In this document: piece after piece, positions 41,925 through 50,767 of the stretch
How the letters are laid out: each line of letters opens with the position of its first letter
Numbering within the stretch: the stretch's first letter is position 1
NCBI GenBank assembly: GCA_904397845.1
Contig: CAJFOX010000019.1
Span: forward strand, 1-64,000
DNA: 64,000 nucleotides
Reading direction: 5' to 3'
From: an uncultured Oscillospiraceae bacterium
Lineage (GTDB): Bacteria > Bacillota > Clostridia > Oscillospirales > Ruminococcaceae
The notes under the pieces: generated by a model
Databases searched by the model: none
What the model was told of the DNA's origin: nothing
The model's input: the letters and a program-made list of their open reading frames with translations, nothing else
Made by a program: the position numbers and the translations under genes

Positions 41925-44312
41925 ATGCCCAATTCTTATGATGTAGACGATATTTTGGAAGAAATTAAGCGGAAAAAAAGCGCGAAGTCGGCGCAGGAGC
42001 ACAATGCGCAACGAATGAAGCCCACAGCCTGGGACCGGGTGGAAACGCCGGCGCCGGTCAATACGCCGGCACCTGAACAGGTACAGCAGGCGTCCTCTTT
42101 GGAAGGACTGGCAGATTTTTTTGGCAGCAATGCCAAGTTTGACATCGGCGTACAGGATAAAAAAGCGTCTTGGCGCTCTGCCGTATCGGATCGGAAGGAA
42201 CCGGAGGAAAAGACAGAAGAGGCGTCAGAGATTCCCGCTCAGTTGGAACCGTCATTTTTGGATGCGCAGCAGCCGGAGGATAAAGAAAGCGTAGAATCTT
42301 CTCATTCGGTAATCCATTTTGATTTGGAGCGGTGGCAGCAGGAAGAAGAGCTACCCCGGGAACCCAGTCTGGAAAAAACGCAGCTGAATATCCCCCTTTC
42401 GGCAGTTCGAGAGACGGAGGAGGATCAGCCGGAAAATTTGGAAAAAACCCAAAGCATTCCAGCACCCGGCCCGGCGGATCATTTTGATTTTGAAGGCCTG
42501 CAGCGTACGCTGCGGGATCAGGAGAACGATTTCGGGGAGGAACCGTTCTCCGACGAAGAGGAATTGGGGGACGAAGAAGACATTGAAGATTTTCGCACGC
42601 CGGCGGATATTGCACCGATTCGTCATGATCTGCAATCTTCGCTGTTTTCTCTGAACGTCCGAATTGCAGTGGTGGCGGTGCTGTTTGCCGGCACGCTGTA
42701 TTTTGCGCTGGCCCAGACGGCGGGACTGCCGTTGCCTGCCTTTATGGATTTGGAAACTCAGCCGCGCATCTATATGATTGTAAATCTGGCGCTGGTGATC
42801 CTGTCAGCGCTGGTCTGCAATACCACCGTCGGCGGCGGGCTTGCATCCCTTTTGACGATGCATGCCGATGGGGATTCTCTGGCCGCGCTGGCGGTGATTT
42901 CTACAATCGTGCAGGGCGTTGCGATAGCGGCATTCCCCCAAAAGCTGCAGGAGCAAACGCTGGGGCTTTTCTTTTCAGCGGCTGTTTTTGGGCTTCTTTG
43001 CAATGTGTGGGGGAAGAAGACACTCGTTTCCCGGATTGAAGGAAATTTCAGGATTGTTTCTTCTGAACGGCCGAAAAAAGCAGTTTTATATTTGAAAAAT
43101 AAAGAACTGGCCCGGGAATTGAGCCGGGGGATGGATCTAAATCCGCCCAATCTGGCCTATGCCAGCAAAACGGGCTTTCTTACTCGCTTTTTAGAACAGT
43201 CTTACGAGCCGGACAATAGCGAAGGATTGTTCCGGGTCATTGCACCAGTGGTGGCATTGTGCAGCTTAGTGGTCGGCGGAGTCAGCTATTATCTGACCCG
43301 GGACATTTTTACGGCGTTGACCGCATTTAGTGCGGTAACCTGCGTTGCTTCTCCGATTACAGCCACGCTTTACGCTAATTATCCACTGTTGCGCGCGCAG
43401 AGATCCCTTTCCAAAGAAGGAGCACAGCTGACCGGTTTTGAGGCGGTGGATACTTTCAGTACGATTAACGGCGTGACAGTGGACGCCAGCGAGCTGTTTC
43501 CCAGCGACAATGTCCTGCTGCACAACATCAAAATGTTTGAAAAGCGCAGGATCGACGAAGCGATTCTGGATGCGTCCAGCGCTTTATGTTCCTTTGACGG
43601 CACCATCAAAAATATATTTATGAAAATCATACAGGGCAAAATGGAGATCTTAAAAAAGGTTGAGAACCTGGTGTATGAAGAGGGAATGGGGCTGTCCGCC
43701 TGGGTAGATGGCAAGCGAGTGCTGATCGGCAACAGCGCACTGATGCGCCATCATGAAATTTATACCCCTTCTGCCGATTACGAGGCGAAATACCGCGTTG
43801 GCGGCCGGGAACTGATCTATCTTTCCAATTCCGGCGAGCTGACAGCTATGTTTGTCGTCAGTTATCAGCCGGATCCTGAAATTGCGCGATGGCTATATGA
43901 GTTGGAACGCAAGGGAATCGGTCTGATCGTCCGCTCCACCGATCCTAACCTGACAGCCGAAAAAATCGCTCAGGTATATGACCTGCCGGTGGAGATGGTA
44001 CATGTCCTCCCGGCAAAACTGCACAGCGATTTCGATATTATGACTGCTCGAAAGGACACGGCACCGTCCGGACTGTCCTTTACCGGCGGCATTGTATCAT
44101 TATTTCATGGTGTGACTGCTGCGATCTCGGTGAAAAGCGCCATTGCATTGGGGACAGTGCTTCAGATTGTAGGAATTTTGCTGGGATACGGCATTATGAC
44201 GGTGTTTACCCTGCTGGGTGCGATGCAAAACGCCAATGGATTGGCGGTATTGGCTTTCCAGCTTTTGTGGGGAGCCGGAACCATGCTGTTTTCTAATTTG
44301 CGAAAAATCTGA
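41925..44312 (+). CDS. Large membrane protein, degenerate P-type ATPase-like
   Basis: AAGGAGG at 41911 selects the ATG at 41925, giving 795 residues. Residues 1 to about 240 are hydrophilic, acidic, low-complexity and presumably disordered. The rest aligns by eye with a P1B-type ATPase core: two membrane pairs, then SKTGFLTRFLEQS (cf. the loop after TGES), a helix with CVASPITATLYANYPL where CPC would be, RSLSKEGAQLTGFEAVDTFSTINGVTVDASELF where a pump has ...GEALERL..VDTVVFDKTGTLT, then KRVLIGNSALMRHHEI (nucleotide domain) and PDPEIARWLYELERKGIGLIVRSTDPNLTAEKIA (cf. MLTGDN..TA..IA). The catalytic Asp, CPC and GDGVNDAP are absent. It cannot pump by the normal mechanism. It may be a regulator or scaffold. 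Function unknown. Confidence 0.8.
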   Translation: MPNSYDVDDILEEIKRKKSAKSAQEHNAQRMKPTAWDRVETPAPVNTPAPEQVQQASSLEGLADFFGSNAKFDIGVQDKKASWRSAVSDRKEPEEKTEEASEIPAQLEPSFLDAQQPEDKESVESSHSVIHFDLERWQQEEELPREPSLEKTQLNIPLSAVRETEEDQPENLEKTQSIPAPGPADHFDFEGLQRTLRDQENDFGEEPFSDEEELGDEEDIEDFRTPADIAPIRHDLQSSLFSLNVRIAVVAVLFAGTLYFALAQTAGLPLPAFMDLETQPRIYMIVNLALVILSALVCNTTVGGGLASLLTMHADGDSLAALAVISTIVQGVAIAAFPQKLQEQTLGLFFSAAVFGLLCNVWGKKTLVSRIEGNFRIVSSERPKKAVLYLKNKELARELSRGMDLNPPNLAYASKTGFLTRFLEQSYEPDNSEGLFRVIAPVVALCSLVVGGVSYYLTRDIFTALTAFSAVTCVASPITATLYANYPLLRAQRSLSKEGAQLTGFEAVDTFSTINGVTVDASELFPSDNVLLHNIKMFEKRRIDEAILDASSALCSFDGTIKNIFMKIIQGKMEILKKVENLVYEEGMGLSAWVDGKRVLIGNSALMRHHEIYTPSADYEAKYRVGGRELIYLSNSGELTAMFVVSYQPDPEIARWLYELERKGIGLIVRSTDPNLTAEKIAQVYDLPVEMVHVLPAKLHSDFDIMTARKDTAPSGLSFTGGIVSLFHGVTAAISVKSAIALGTVLQIVGILLGYGIMTVFTLLGAMQNANGLAVLAFQLLWGAGTMLFSNLRKI

Positions 44313-44329
44313 TGAAAAATGATGAGTAA

Positions 44330-44360
44330 AAAAACACCCGTGTATGCGGGTGTTTTTTTA
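44330..44360 (+). terminator. Terminator after the P-type ATPase-like gene
   Basis: AAAAACACCCG-TGTATG-CGGGTGTTTTT with seven T, about 18 bases after the stop. Confidence 0.9.
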
Positions 44361-44459
44361 CGGGGGAAAAGGGGATTGATTCTATCCATCCTGACGATCC
44401 GCAATAAAAGAAAAAACGTACGCGAGATCTGTTTAAAACAGCAGGGATTTGGAAAAAAG

Positions 44460-44488
44460 TTGACTTTTCCGGGATATCTTTATATGAT
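44460..44488 (+). promoter_or_regulatory. Promoter of the chromate-transporter operon
   Basis: TTGACT (44460-44465), 17 bases, TATGAT (44483-44488), about 75 bases before the chrA start codon. Confidence 0.68.
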
Positions 44489-44564
44489 AACTGTGGATTT
44501 TTTTATAAATCAGCATAATTTATATGGGGTTCATATTCCCAAAAATGATGGAAGGACTTTTATA

Positions 44565-45110
44565 ATGAGAGAATTACTGGATTTGTTTTGGACCTTTGCC
44601 CGCGTCGGAGGCCTGACCTTCGGAGGCGGATATGCGATGTTACCGATTTTACAGCGGGAAATGGTGGAAAAACGCCAATGGGTAAGCGATGAGGAACTGA
44701 TGGATTATTATGCCATTGGGCAGTGCACTCCCGGTATTATTGCTGTGAATACGGCAACCTTTGTGGGACAAAAAAGGAAGGGGATTGTGGGCGGTATTGT
44801 AGCTACACTTGGGGTTGTATTCCCATCGCTGGTGATTATTACGATTATTGCTGCTTTTATCCAGAACTTCGCGGATCTAGCGGTCGTGAAGAACGCTTTT
44901 GCGGGAATCCGGGTCTGTGTTTGCGTTTTGATCCTTAATGCGGTAATCAAGCTGTTAAAAAGCTCGGTGATCGACAAAGCGACGCTGGTCATTTATGTGG
45001 TGGTGGCTGTAGGGTCGATTTTGACCAGCCTTTCGCCTATTGTTTTTGTATTGCTGGCCGCTGTTGCCGGTATCCTGCTGCAAAACTGGAAGGGGGCCGT
45101 TTCGAAATGA
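44565..45110 (+). CDS. chrA: Chromate transporter, first subunit (short-chain ChrA)
   Basis: GGAAGG at 44550 places the start at 44565, giving 181 residues; the track's longer form crosses the promoter. It is the N-terminal-half type of a split CHR family transporter: FWTFARVGGLTFGGGYAMLPIL, EELMDYYAIGQCTPGIIAVNTATFVG, then three or four hydrophobic helices. Short ChrA proteins work as pairs of antiparallel halves. The second half overlaps by 4 bases. Chromate is the name-giving substrate, but sulfate-like oxyanions or other roles are possible in gut anaerobes. Confidence 0.9.
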   Translation: MRELLDLFWTFARVGGLTFGGGYAMLPILQREMVEKRQWVSDEELMDYYAIGQCTPGIIAVNTATFVGQKRKGIVGGIVATLGVVFPSLVIITIIAAFIQNFADLAVVKNAFAGIRVCVCVLILNAVIKLLKSSVIDKATLVIYVVVAVGSILTSLSPIVFVLLAAVAGILLQNWKGAVSK

Positions 45111-45682
45111 TTTACCTGCGTCTGTTTTATGAGTTTTTCAAGGCGGGTTTATTTTCCATTGGCGGCGGGCTTGCTACTCTTCCGTTCTTGTATGATATTT
45201 CCGACACGACGGGGTGGTTTACCCACGGGCAGTTGGCGGATATGTTGGCAATCTCTGAATCGACGCCTGGACCGATCGGTATCAATATGGCCACGTATGT
45301 GGGCTTTACTACCGGCGGAATCCCTGGCGCGGTGATTGCTACCGTCGGGATTATTACGCCTTCCATTATTGTTATTTTATTAATTGCCAAATTTTTACAA
45401 GCTTTCCGGGACAACAAATATGTCAAGGGGGCGTTTTACGGACTTCGGCCGGCTTCGACCGGCCTGATTACCGCCGCCGGGTTTTCGGTTGTAATGATTT
45501 CTTTGGTACAACTGGACTTGTTCCGGGCCAGCGGCTCCATTTTAGATTTATTGAACTGGAAGGGTCTGCTGTTGGCAGCGGTTATTTTTGTGTCGACACG
45601 GCTTTTTAAAAAGCTTCATCCGGCGGTATTCATCGGTGCGTCTGCTGTGGCGGGGATTTTGTTCAAATTTGCGGGAGTTTAA
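45107..45682 (+). CDS. chrA: Chromate transporter, second subunit (short-chain ChrA)
   Basis: 191 residues. The same helix signatures recur: EFFKAGLFSIGGGLATLPFLYD, LADMLAISESTPGPIGINMATYVG, and GAVIATVGIITPSIIVILLI. The start overlaps the end of the first subunit by 4 bases (ATGA), typical of coupled expression of two halves in a 1:1 ratio. A LysR regulator gene follows 3 bases later in the same direction, so the transporter operon includes its own likely controller. Confidence 0.9.
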   Translation: MIYLRLFYEFFKAGLFSIGGGLATLPFLYDISDTTGWFTHGQLADMLAISESTPGPIGINMATYVGFTTGGIPGAVIATVGIITPSIIVILLIAKFLQAFRDNKYVKGAFYGLRPASTGLITAAGFSVVMISLVQLDLFRASGSILDLLNWKGLLLAAVIFVSTRLFKKLHPAVFIGASAVAGILFKFAGV

Positions 45683-45685
45683 GAT

Positions 45686-46558
45686 ATGAATATCAAACAG
45701 CTGCAATATTTTGTCACCATTGTGGAAAACGGCACGATTACTGCCGCAGCGAAAAAGCTGGGCATTTCCCAGCCGCCGTTGAGCGCGCAGATGAAGCTGC
45801 TGGAGGAAGAATTGGGTGTTACGCTGATGGAGCGGGGAGGCAGACAGATCCGCTTGACAGATGCGGGAAGAATTTTGTACCGGCGGGCGGTTTCCATTGT
45901 GGAATTGACCGACACCACATTAAAAGAATTGACCGACTTTCGAACCGGTATTTCTGGCGTGTTGCGGCTGGGCACTGTGTCTTCCTGCGGGATCGGGCTG
46001 CTGAAAAGCAAAATGGCCGCCTTCCGGAACCGGTTTCCAGATGTATGCTTTGAAATCTGCGAGGGGAATACCTTGGATCTGGCCGACCAGATTCGAAATG
46101 GGGTGATCGATCTGGCGATTGTGCGGGCGCCTTTCCGGTCGGAGGAATTTTCTTGCGTTTTTTTAGAGGAAGAGCCCATGGTAGCAGTGGGAGATGAAAG
46201 CTATTTTTCCAAGATTCCATGGGATTCCGCTGTTTTGTCGGATTTAGAGGGGCTGCCGCTGATTTGCTACCGGCGATGGGAATCTCTGATTCGCGCTACC
46301 TTTGAAGAAGAAGGGATCGTCCCCAATATTTATTGTCTAAACGACGATGCACGCACTTCTTTGATGTGGGCCGCAGCAGGGCTGGGCGTCGCTATTGTGC
46401 CCCGTTCTATTTGCTCGGTGATTGCACGAAAAGGGATTGCTTACAAAAGGCTCAGGGAAAAAGGGATGTATACTCGTGTGGCGGCAATCCGAAAGAAAGG
46501 CGGGTACTGTTCCCCGCTGATGCAGGAGTTTTTGAATATTTTTGCGCAGCAAGAATAA
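45686..46558 (+). CDS. LysR-family transcriptional regulator
   Basis: 290 residues, standard LysR length. The N-terminal winged HTH reads MNIKQLQYFVTIVENGTITAAAKKLGISQPPLSAQMKLLEEELGV; the C-terminal periplasmic-binding-fold effector domain follows from about residue 90, with the usual EGNTLDLADQIRNGVIDLAIVRAP. It ends the chrA operon, which is unusual because LysR genes are more often divergent from their targets; control of the promoter at 44460 is a reasonable guess. The effector is unknown. Confidence 0.93.
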   Translation: MNIKQLQYFVTIVENGTITAAAKKLGISQPPLSAQMKLLEEELGVTLMERGGRQIRLTDAGRILYRRAVSIVELTDTTLKELTDFRTGISGVLRLGTVSSCGIGLLKSKMAAFRNRFPDVCFEICEGNTLDLADQIRNGVIDLAIVRAPFRSEEFSCVFLEEEPMVAVGDESYFSKIPWDSAVLSDLEGLPLICYRRWESLIRATFEEEGIVPNIYCLNDDARTSLMWAAAGLGVAIVPRSICSVIARKGIAYKRLREKGMYTRVAAIRKKGGYCSPLMQEFLNIFAQQE

Positions 46559-46775
46559 AAACAATCCGTGCGCAGGGTGGAACAAATGCAGTAGAAATAA
46601 GCGCTGCTATAAAAAATTTTAATGGAATACATGATGTAAGCGCTCTGGATAGGTATAACAAGGAAATACGCAATAAAGGGTTGGTGCAGTGTAGCTTTAT
46701 GGGCGGAGTTGCCTAGGACCGGGCAAAAGGTGCGTTTGAGAGGCCCTGTATTTTCTAAGGATAGGATACGGGATA

Positions 46776-46812
46776 AAATGAAAACCACTAGTAAGCTAGT
46801 GGTTTTCATTTT
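46776..46812. terminator. Bidirectional terminator
   Basis: GAAAACCACTAG-TAAG-CTAGTGGTTTTC, a perfect 12-base stem between convergent genes, with ATTTTA on the plus side. The stretch from 46559 to here holds no gene. Confidence 0.85.
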
Positions 46813-46856
46813 ACTAATCAGTATGCGATTATACGACGAGAAGATGATGGCTAAAA

Positions 46857-47810
46857 CTATGTAGCGCTTTCCTCCTCCTGGAGTTCGTCAAACCTTGTCT
46901 CGATCCGTTTGCTGCAGGAGGCCGGGGAATAACGCCAATAGGAAAGATGATTACCCTGCACAAAGTAATGGAAGGGTTGAACGGGGTAAGACGCATCAAA
47001 GGCATCTACTAAAATCAGCTTTACCTTCATTTTTTCTGGAATCAGGCTTTTGATGAATACGCTGGCATGCTGTCCGGGAAAGACATCGTCCCGCGGTTCT
47101 GCCAGCCCAGCCAGATTAGGAGTCAGTTCGATAAACACGCCGTAACTCTCTGAGGAACGGATTACGCCTGCCACTGTTTCTCCCGGGGAGAATAGGGCTG
47201 CGTTTTCCTCCCAGCTGCCAAGCAGTTCCTTGTGGCTTAAAGCGACCCGGCCGTTCGGCTCGACTTGGCGTACCACCGCTTGGATTTCCTGGCCGGGAGA
47301 AAACCGGTCCCGAGGATGCGCAATGCGAGAGACAGAAATGGCGTCGATAGGGATGAGGGAGGGAATGCCACAGCCAACGTCCACAAAAGCGCCAAAGGGC
47401 TCCAGATGAGTGACCCGAACGGGAATGATGTCGCCGGGATGCAGCTTTTTGACATAGCGTTCCATACATTCTTCCTGCACCTGCCGCCGGGAAAGAATTG
47501 CCACCGGCTCTCCATTTGCTCCCCGGTCAAAACGCTGGATGCGAAAACACACAGCTTTGTTGACGCGGGAGATCAGGGCGATATCTTTGGTAGAACCGTC
47601 CTGGATTCCAATGGCGCCTTCCTCTTTGGGAATAATTCCTTTCATGCTGACTAAATCTACAATCAGGTTGTGCCCGGAATCGCACAGAGTAACGCGGGCC
47701 TCCAGGATCCGCCCTTCCCGCCAGCTTTCCTGCAAGGATGCGGCGTTCCTTAGTGATGCGGCATTTTCTACAGTATTCCATAAACAGCCTTCCGGCAGAT
47801 ATCGTTCCAT
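46857..47810 (-). CDS. S1-domain RNA-binding protein
   Basis: GGAGGAAAAA selects the minus-strand ATG at 47810, giving 317 residues, rather than the track's 47945. Two S1 (OB-fold) domains are clear: HPGDIIPVRVTHLEPFGAFVDVGCGIPSLI and GETVAGVIRSSESYGVFIELTPNLAGL, separated by KELLGSWEENAALF. It resembles the short S1-like proteins of Firmicutes (YpfD/RpsA-like fragments). A role in translation or RNA turnover is likely. The first 110 residues are less conserved. Confidence 0.87.
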   Translation of the reverse strand: MERYLPEGCLWNTVENAASLRNAASLQESWREGRILEARVTLCDSGHNLIVDLVSMKGIIPKEEGAIGIQDGSTKDIALISRVNKAVCFRIQRFDRGANGEPVAILSRRQVQEECMERYVKKLHPGDIIPVRVTHLEPFGAFVDVGCGIPSLIPIDAISVSRIAHPRDRFSPGQEIQAVVRQVEPNGRVALSHKELLGSWEENAALFSPGETVAGVIRSSESYGVFIELTPNLAGLAEPRDDVFPGQHASVFIKSLIPEKMKVKLILVDAFDASYPVQPFHYFVQGNHLSYWRYSPASCSKRIETRFDELQEEESAT

Positions 47811-47919
47811 TTTTTCCTCCATTCTGCCCGGCTTGTGTAAGGCAGCTGCCGCGCATTTTTTGTCCGTTGGGACTTCTCTGGAAAATATATATGAAACGAA
47901 TCGGCAGGATATGACGGTT

Positions 47920-48246
47920 TTACTGGATAGACGCGCCGGAGCCACCCAGGCTCAGCAGCCGACTGCGAATCCGGCCGACCTGCTCATCTGGACAAGAAAG
48001 ACGGAGCGTGCAACCCATCGCGCGGGGCTCTGTTTGGCTTTCAGAATGCAAAATGACGAACCCGTCCGGGACTGGCTGGGAGGGAAAACCCATGAGCTGA
48101 CCGGCCATAGCGACCGGAGGCGTTTTCGCCGGATATTCTTTTGCTTCAAAGCTCTCTTCCAAAATAGAATAACCCTGCTGGCGCAGCGAGTGGGCGGCCT
48201 GCTCGGCCAGATCATGATCGGAAAATTCACAAACGATCTGTTTCAT
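47920..48246 (-). CDS. Hypothetical small soluble protein
   Basis: AGGAG is 8 bases before the minus-strand ATG at 48246 and only 2 before the track's ATG at 48252, so the former is chosen: 108 residues. The first part (MKQIVCEFSDHDLAEQAAHSLRQQGYSIL) has the beta-alpha-beta rhythm of a ferredoxin-like small-domain protein, and the second part repeats it (CTLRLSCPDEQVGRIRSRLLSLGG). Both halves have strand-helix order, suggesting a duplicated fold. No family is recognised. It reads in the same direction as the S1 gene. Confidence 0.65.
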   Translation of the reverse strand: MKQIVCEFSDHDLAEQAAHSLRQQGYSILEESFEAKEYPAKTPPVAMAGQLMGFPSQPVPDGFVILHSESQTEPRAMGCTLRLSCPDEQVGRIRSRLLSLGGSGASIQ

Positions 48247-48319
48247 TTTCATTTCTCCTTTTGTTCTTAAGAATCCCTATTATTTTTACCGGGCCGCAGC
48301 AAATAATCGGTGAAAAGAA

Positions 48320-48349
48320 TTGGCATTTGGATACAAAATCTGGTATACT
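48320..48349 (+). promoter_or_regulatory. Promoter of the DUF951-prfA operon
   Basis: TTGGCA (48320-48325), 18 bases, TATACT (48344-48349), 35 bases before the DUF951 start. Confidence 0.65.
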
Positions 48350-48383
48350 AATTTTTATGTATTAGTAAAGTGAGGTGCGCACG

Positions 48384-48575
48384 TTGGACGTCCAGGTAGG
48401 CGATGTGCTGACGATGAAAAAAAAACATCCTTGCGGAGAAAATCATTTTCTAGTTTTGCGGGTCGGAATGGATTTTAAGATCCGCTGTTTGGGTTGCGGC
48501 CGGGAAGTAATGGTGCCGCGCAGCAAGGCGGAAAAAAATATCAGGAAGATTTCCCGCGAGGAGGAGCATACTTAG
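48384..48575 (+). CDS. DUF951 family protein
   Basis: The TTG at 48384 follows AGTGAGGT by 7 bases and gives 63 residues beginning [18 protein letters not shown], the family consensus start. HPCG and CLGCGREVM form a predicted zinc or metal site; [16 protein letters not shown] and [15 protein letters not shown] complete the DUF951 pattern. The function is unknown, but the gene is widely found upstream of prfA or translation genes in Clostridia, as here. The start codon choice follows the family start and the spacing; the track's GTG at 48375 would add three residues. Confidence 0.86.
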   Translation: MDVQVGDVLTMKKKHPCGENHFLVLRVGMDFKIRCLGCGREVMVPRSKAEKNIRKISREEEHT

Positions 48576-48640
48576 CGCGGCGGTATTGTAACAGGTCCGG
48601 AAAAAACCAGAGGGATCGTCTGAATGAACGGAGGATTTTT

Positions 48641-49717
48641 ATGTTTGAAAAATTGAAAGATGTTGCCGCACGTTATGAGCAGATTAACGAAAAACTGATG
48701 GATCCGGTGGTGGTAAGCGATAACAGCCAATATAAAAGCCTGATGAAAGAACACAAAAACCTGACTCCGATTGTGGAAAAATACCGGGAGTACGAAAAAG
48801 CCGAGGCGTCTTTTGAGGAAGCCAGAGAGTTGTTGGATGAGGGCGGGCTGGATAAGGATTTTAAAGAAATGGTGGAGGAACAGCTGAATACCAGCCGGGA
48901 CGAGATGGAACGACTGGGGGAGGAATTAAAGATCCTGCTTCTGCCCAAAGATCCAAACGATGACAAGAACGTGATCATCGAGATTCGCGGCGGCGCCGGC
49001 GGCGATGAGGCGGCTCTGTTTGCCCATTCACTGTTCCGCATGTACTCGATGTACGCGGAGAATAAGCGGTGGAAAACTGAGATTTTGAGCGCCAACGAAA
49101 CGGAACTGGGCGGCTTTAAAGAGGTGAGTTTTTCCATCGAAGGGGAAGGCGCTTACTCTAAGCTGAAATTTGAAAGCGGCGTGCACCGGGTGCAGCGGGT
49201 GCCGGAGACGGAAACTCAGGGCCGTATCCACACTTCTACTGTAACGGTGGCGGTACTGCCGGAAGCGGAGGAAGTGGAATTGGAGATCGCGCCCGGCGAC
49301 CTGCAGATTGATACCTATCGTTCCAGCGGCGCCGGCGGTCAGCACGTCAACAAGACCGAATCGGCGATCCGCATCACCCATCTGCCTACTGGCACGGTAG
49401 TAGAATGCCAGGACGAGCGCAGCCAGCATAAGAACAAGGAAAAAGCGATGAAAATCCTGCGTTCCCGCCTGTATGAACGGATGCTTGAGGAGCAAAATGC
49501 CAAGATTGCCTCGGAACGGAAGCTTCAGGTAGGTACGGGCGACCGGTCGGAGCGCATCCGCACTTACAATTATCCTCAGGGCCGCTTGACCGATCACCGC
49601 ATTGGACTGACGCTGTACCGGCTGGAGGCGATTCTAAACGGGGATCTGGATGAGGTGGTGGACGCCCTGCGGGCTTATGACCAGGCGGAAAAGCTCAAAA
49701 GCCAGGGAGAGGAATAA
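48641..49717 (+). CDS. prfA: Peptide chain release factor 1
   Basis: GGAGGA at 48630 sets the start at 48641, giving 358 residues, the family's normal length. The peptidyl-hydrolase motif GGQ is present in [16 protein letters not shown], preceded by the RF1-type domain with [19 protein letters not shown]1 recognises UAA and UAG stop codons in the ribosomal A site and releases the finished protein. It is followed at 1 base by the Sua5 gene, making a compact translation-related operon with coaE and the transglycosylase. Confidence 0.97.
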   Translation: MFEKLKDVAARYEQINEKLMDPVVVSDNSQYKSLMKEHKNLTPIVEKYREYEKAEASFEEARELLDEGGLDKDFKEMVEEQLNTSRDEMERLGEELKILLLPKDPNDDKNVIIEIRGGAGGDEAALFAHSLFRMYSMYAENKRWKTEILSANETELGGFKEVSFSIEGEGAYSKLKFESGVHRVQRVPETETQGRIHTSTVTVAVLPEAEEVELEIAPGDLQIDTYRSSGAGGQHVNKTESAIRITHLPTGTVVECQDERSQHKNKEKAMKILRSRLYERMLEEQNAKIASERKLQVGTGDRSERIRTYNYPQGRLTDHRIGLTLYRLEAILNGDLDEVVDALRAYDQAEKLKSQGEE

Positions 49718-49718
49718 A

Positions 49719-50750
49719 ATGGAGACCAAGATTTTGAAAGTCGCTTCGATTTTTGAAAATCCGGATGAATTGCAGCAGGCGGCGGATATTCTGGCGCAAG
49801 GTGGGCTGGTGGCTTTTCCCACGGAAACGGTCTACGGGCTGGGCGCCAACGGTTTAAACGAGGATGCAGTGCGCGCTATCTACAGGGCAAAAGGACGCCC
49901 CAGCGATAATCCATTGATCCTGCACATCTGTGATATGGAGATGCTGCCTCAGCTGGCCCGGGAGGTCCCTTCGGCGGCGGTCAGGCTGGCGCTGGAATTT
50001 TGGCCGGGGCCGCTGACTATGGTATTGCCCAAGACTTCCCAGGTGCCGGATGCGGTTTCCGGCGGGCTGGACACGGTGGCGATACGATTCCCCGGCAACC
50101 TCATTGCCCGTGAACTGATCCGGCGTTGTGGCAAGCCTGTCGCGGCCCCCTCTGCCAATCTGTCCGGCAGTCCCAGCCCCACGACGGCTCAACACTGTAT
50201 TGATGATCTGATGGGAAGAGTGGACGCCATTGTCGACGGCGGCATCTGCGGGGTGGGACTGGAATCCACTGTCATTTCGTTGGCAGGGGAAGTCCCCACT
50301 GTATTACGACCTGGAGGAATAACGGTTGAACAGCTGCGGAAGGTGCTGGGTGATGTTCAGGTGGATCCAGCGGTGACTCATCCCATGGCGGAAGGTCAGA
50401 AGGCCGCTTCGCCGGGGATGAAGTACAAACATTATGCACCGAAAGCCAGGGTGATTTTGGTGGACGGAAATCAGGCTGATTTTGCCGGGTATGTCAATGA
50501 GCGAAAGGCTGACGGTGTATTTGCACTGTGTTTTTCGGAGGACATAGCGGCACTGGAGGTGCCAGCGGTCTGTTACGGTGGGGAAAAGCGGCCGGGAGAG
50601 CAGGCGCATGCGCTGTTTGATGCGCTGCGCCGGCTGGATGATCAGAATGCGCAGCTGGTGTTCGCTCACTGCCCCAACCAGGACGGCCTTGGACTGGCGG
50701 TATATAACCGGCTTTTGCGGGCGGCGGCATTCGATGTGGTAAGGTTATAA
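49719..50750 (+). CDS. Threonylcarbamoyl-AMP synthase (Sua5 type)
   Basis: GGGAGAGG precedes the ATG at 49719; 343 residues, i.e. the longer Sua5 type with a C-terminal Sua5 domain after the YrdC core. The core has LVAFPTETVYGLGANGL, KGRPSDNPLILHI, PGPLTMVLP and the SANLSGSPSPT nucleotide contact. The C-terminal 100 residues hold the separate Sua5 domain (KYKHYAPKARVILVDG). The enzyme makes threonylcarbamoyl-AMP from threonine, bicarbonate and ATP, the first step of tRNA t6A37 synthesis. The TcdA dehydratase acting after this pathway is encoded at 20031. Confidence 0.95.
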   Translation: METKILKVASIFENPDELQQAADILAQGGLVAFPTETVYGLGANGLNEDAVRAIYRAKGRPSDNPLILHICDMEMLPQLAREVPSAAVRLALEFWPGPLTMVLPKTSQVPDAVSGGLDTVAIRFPGNLIARELIRRCGKPVAAPSANLSGSPSPTTAQHCIDDLMGRVDAIVDGGICGVGLESTVISLAGEVPTVLRPGGITVEQLRKVLGDVQVDPAVTHPMAEGQKAASPGMKYKHYAPKARVILVDGNQADFAGYVNERKADGVFALCFSEDIAALEVPAVCYGGEKRPGEQAHALFDALRRLDDQNAQLVFAHCPNQDGLGLAVYNRLLRAAAFDVVRL

Positions 50751-50767
50751 CGGCAAGGGGGATATGG

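Noticed and set aside
42058-42615. Minus-strand 185-residue ORF within the P-type ATPase-like gene
   Set aside because: It is a shadow of the low-complexity N-terminus of the plus-strand gene.
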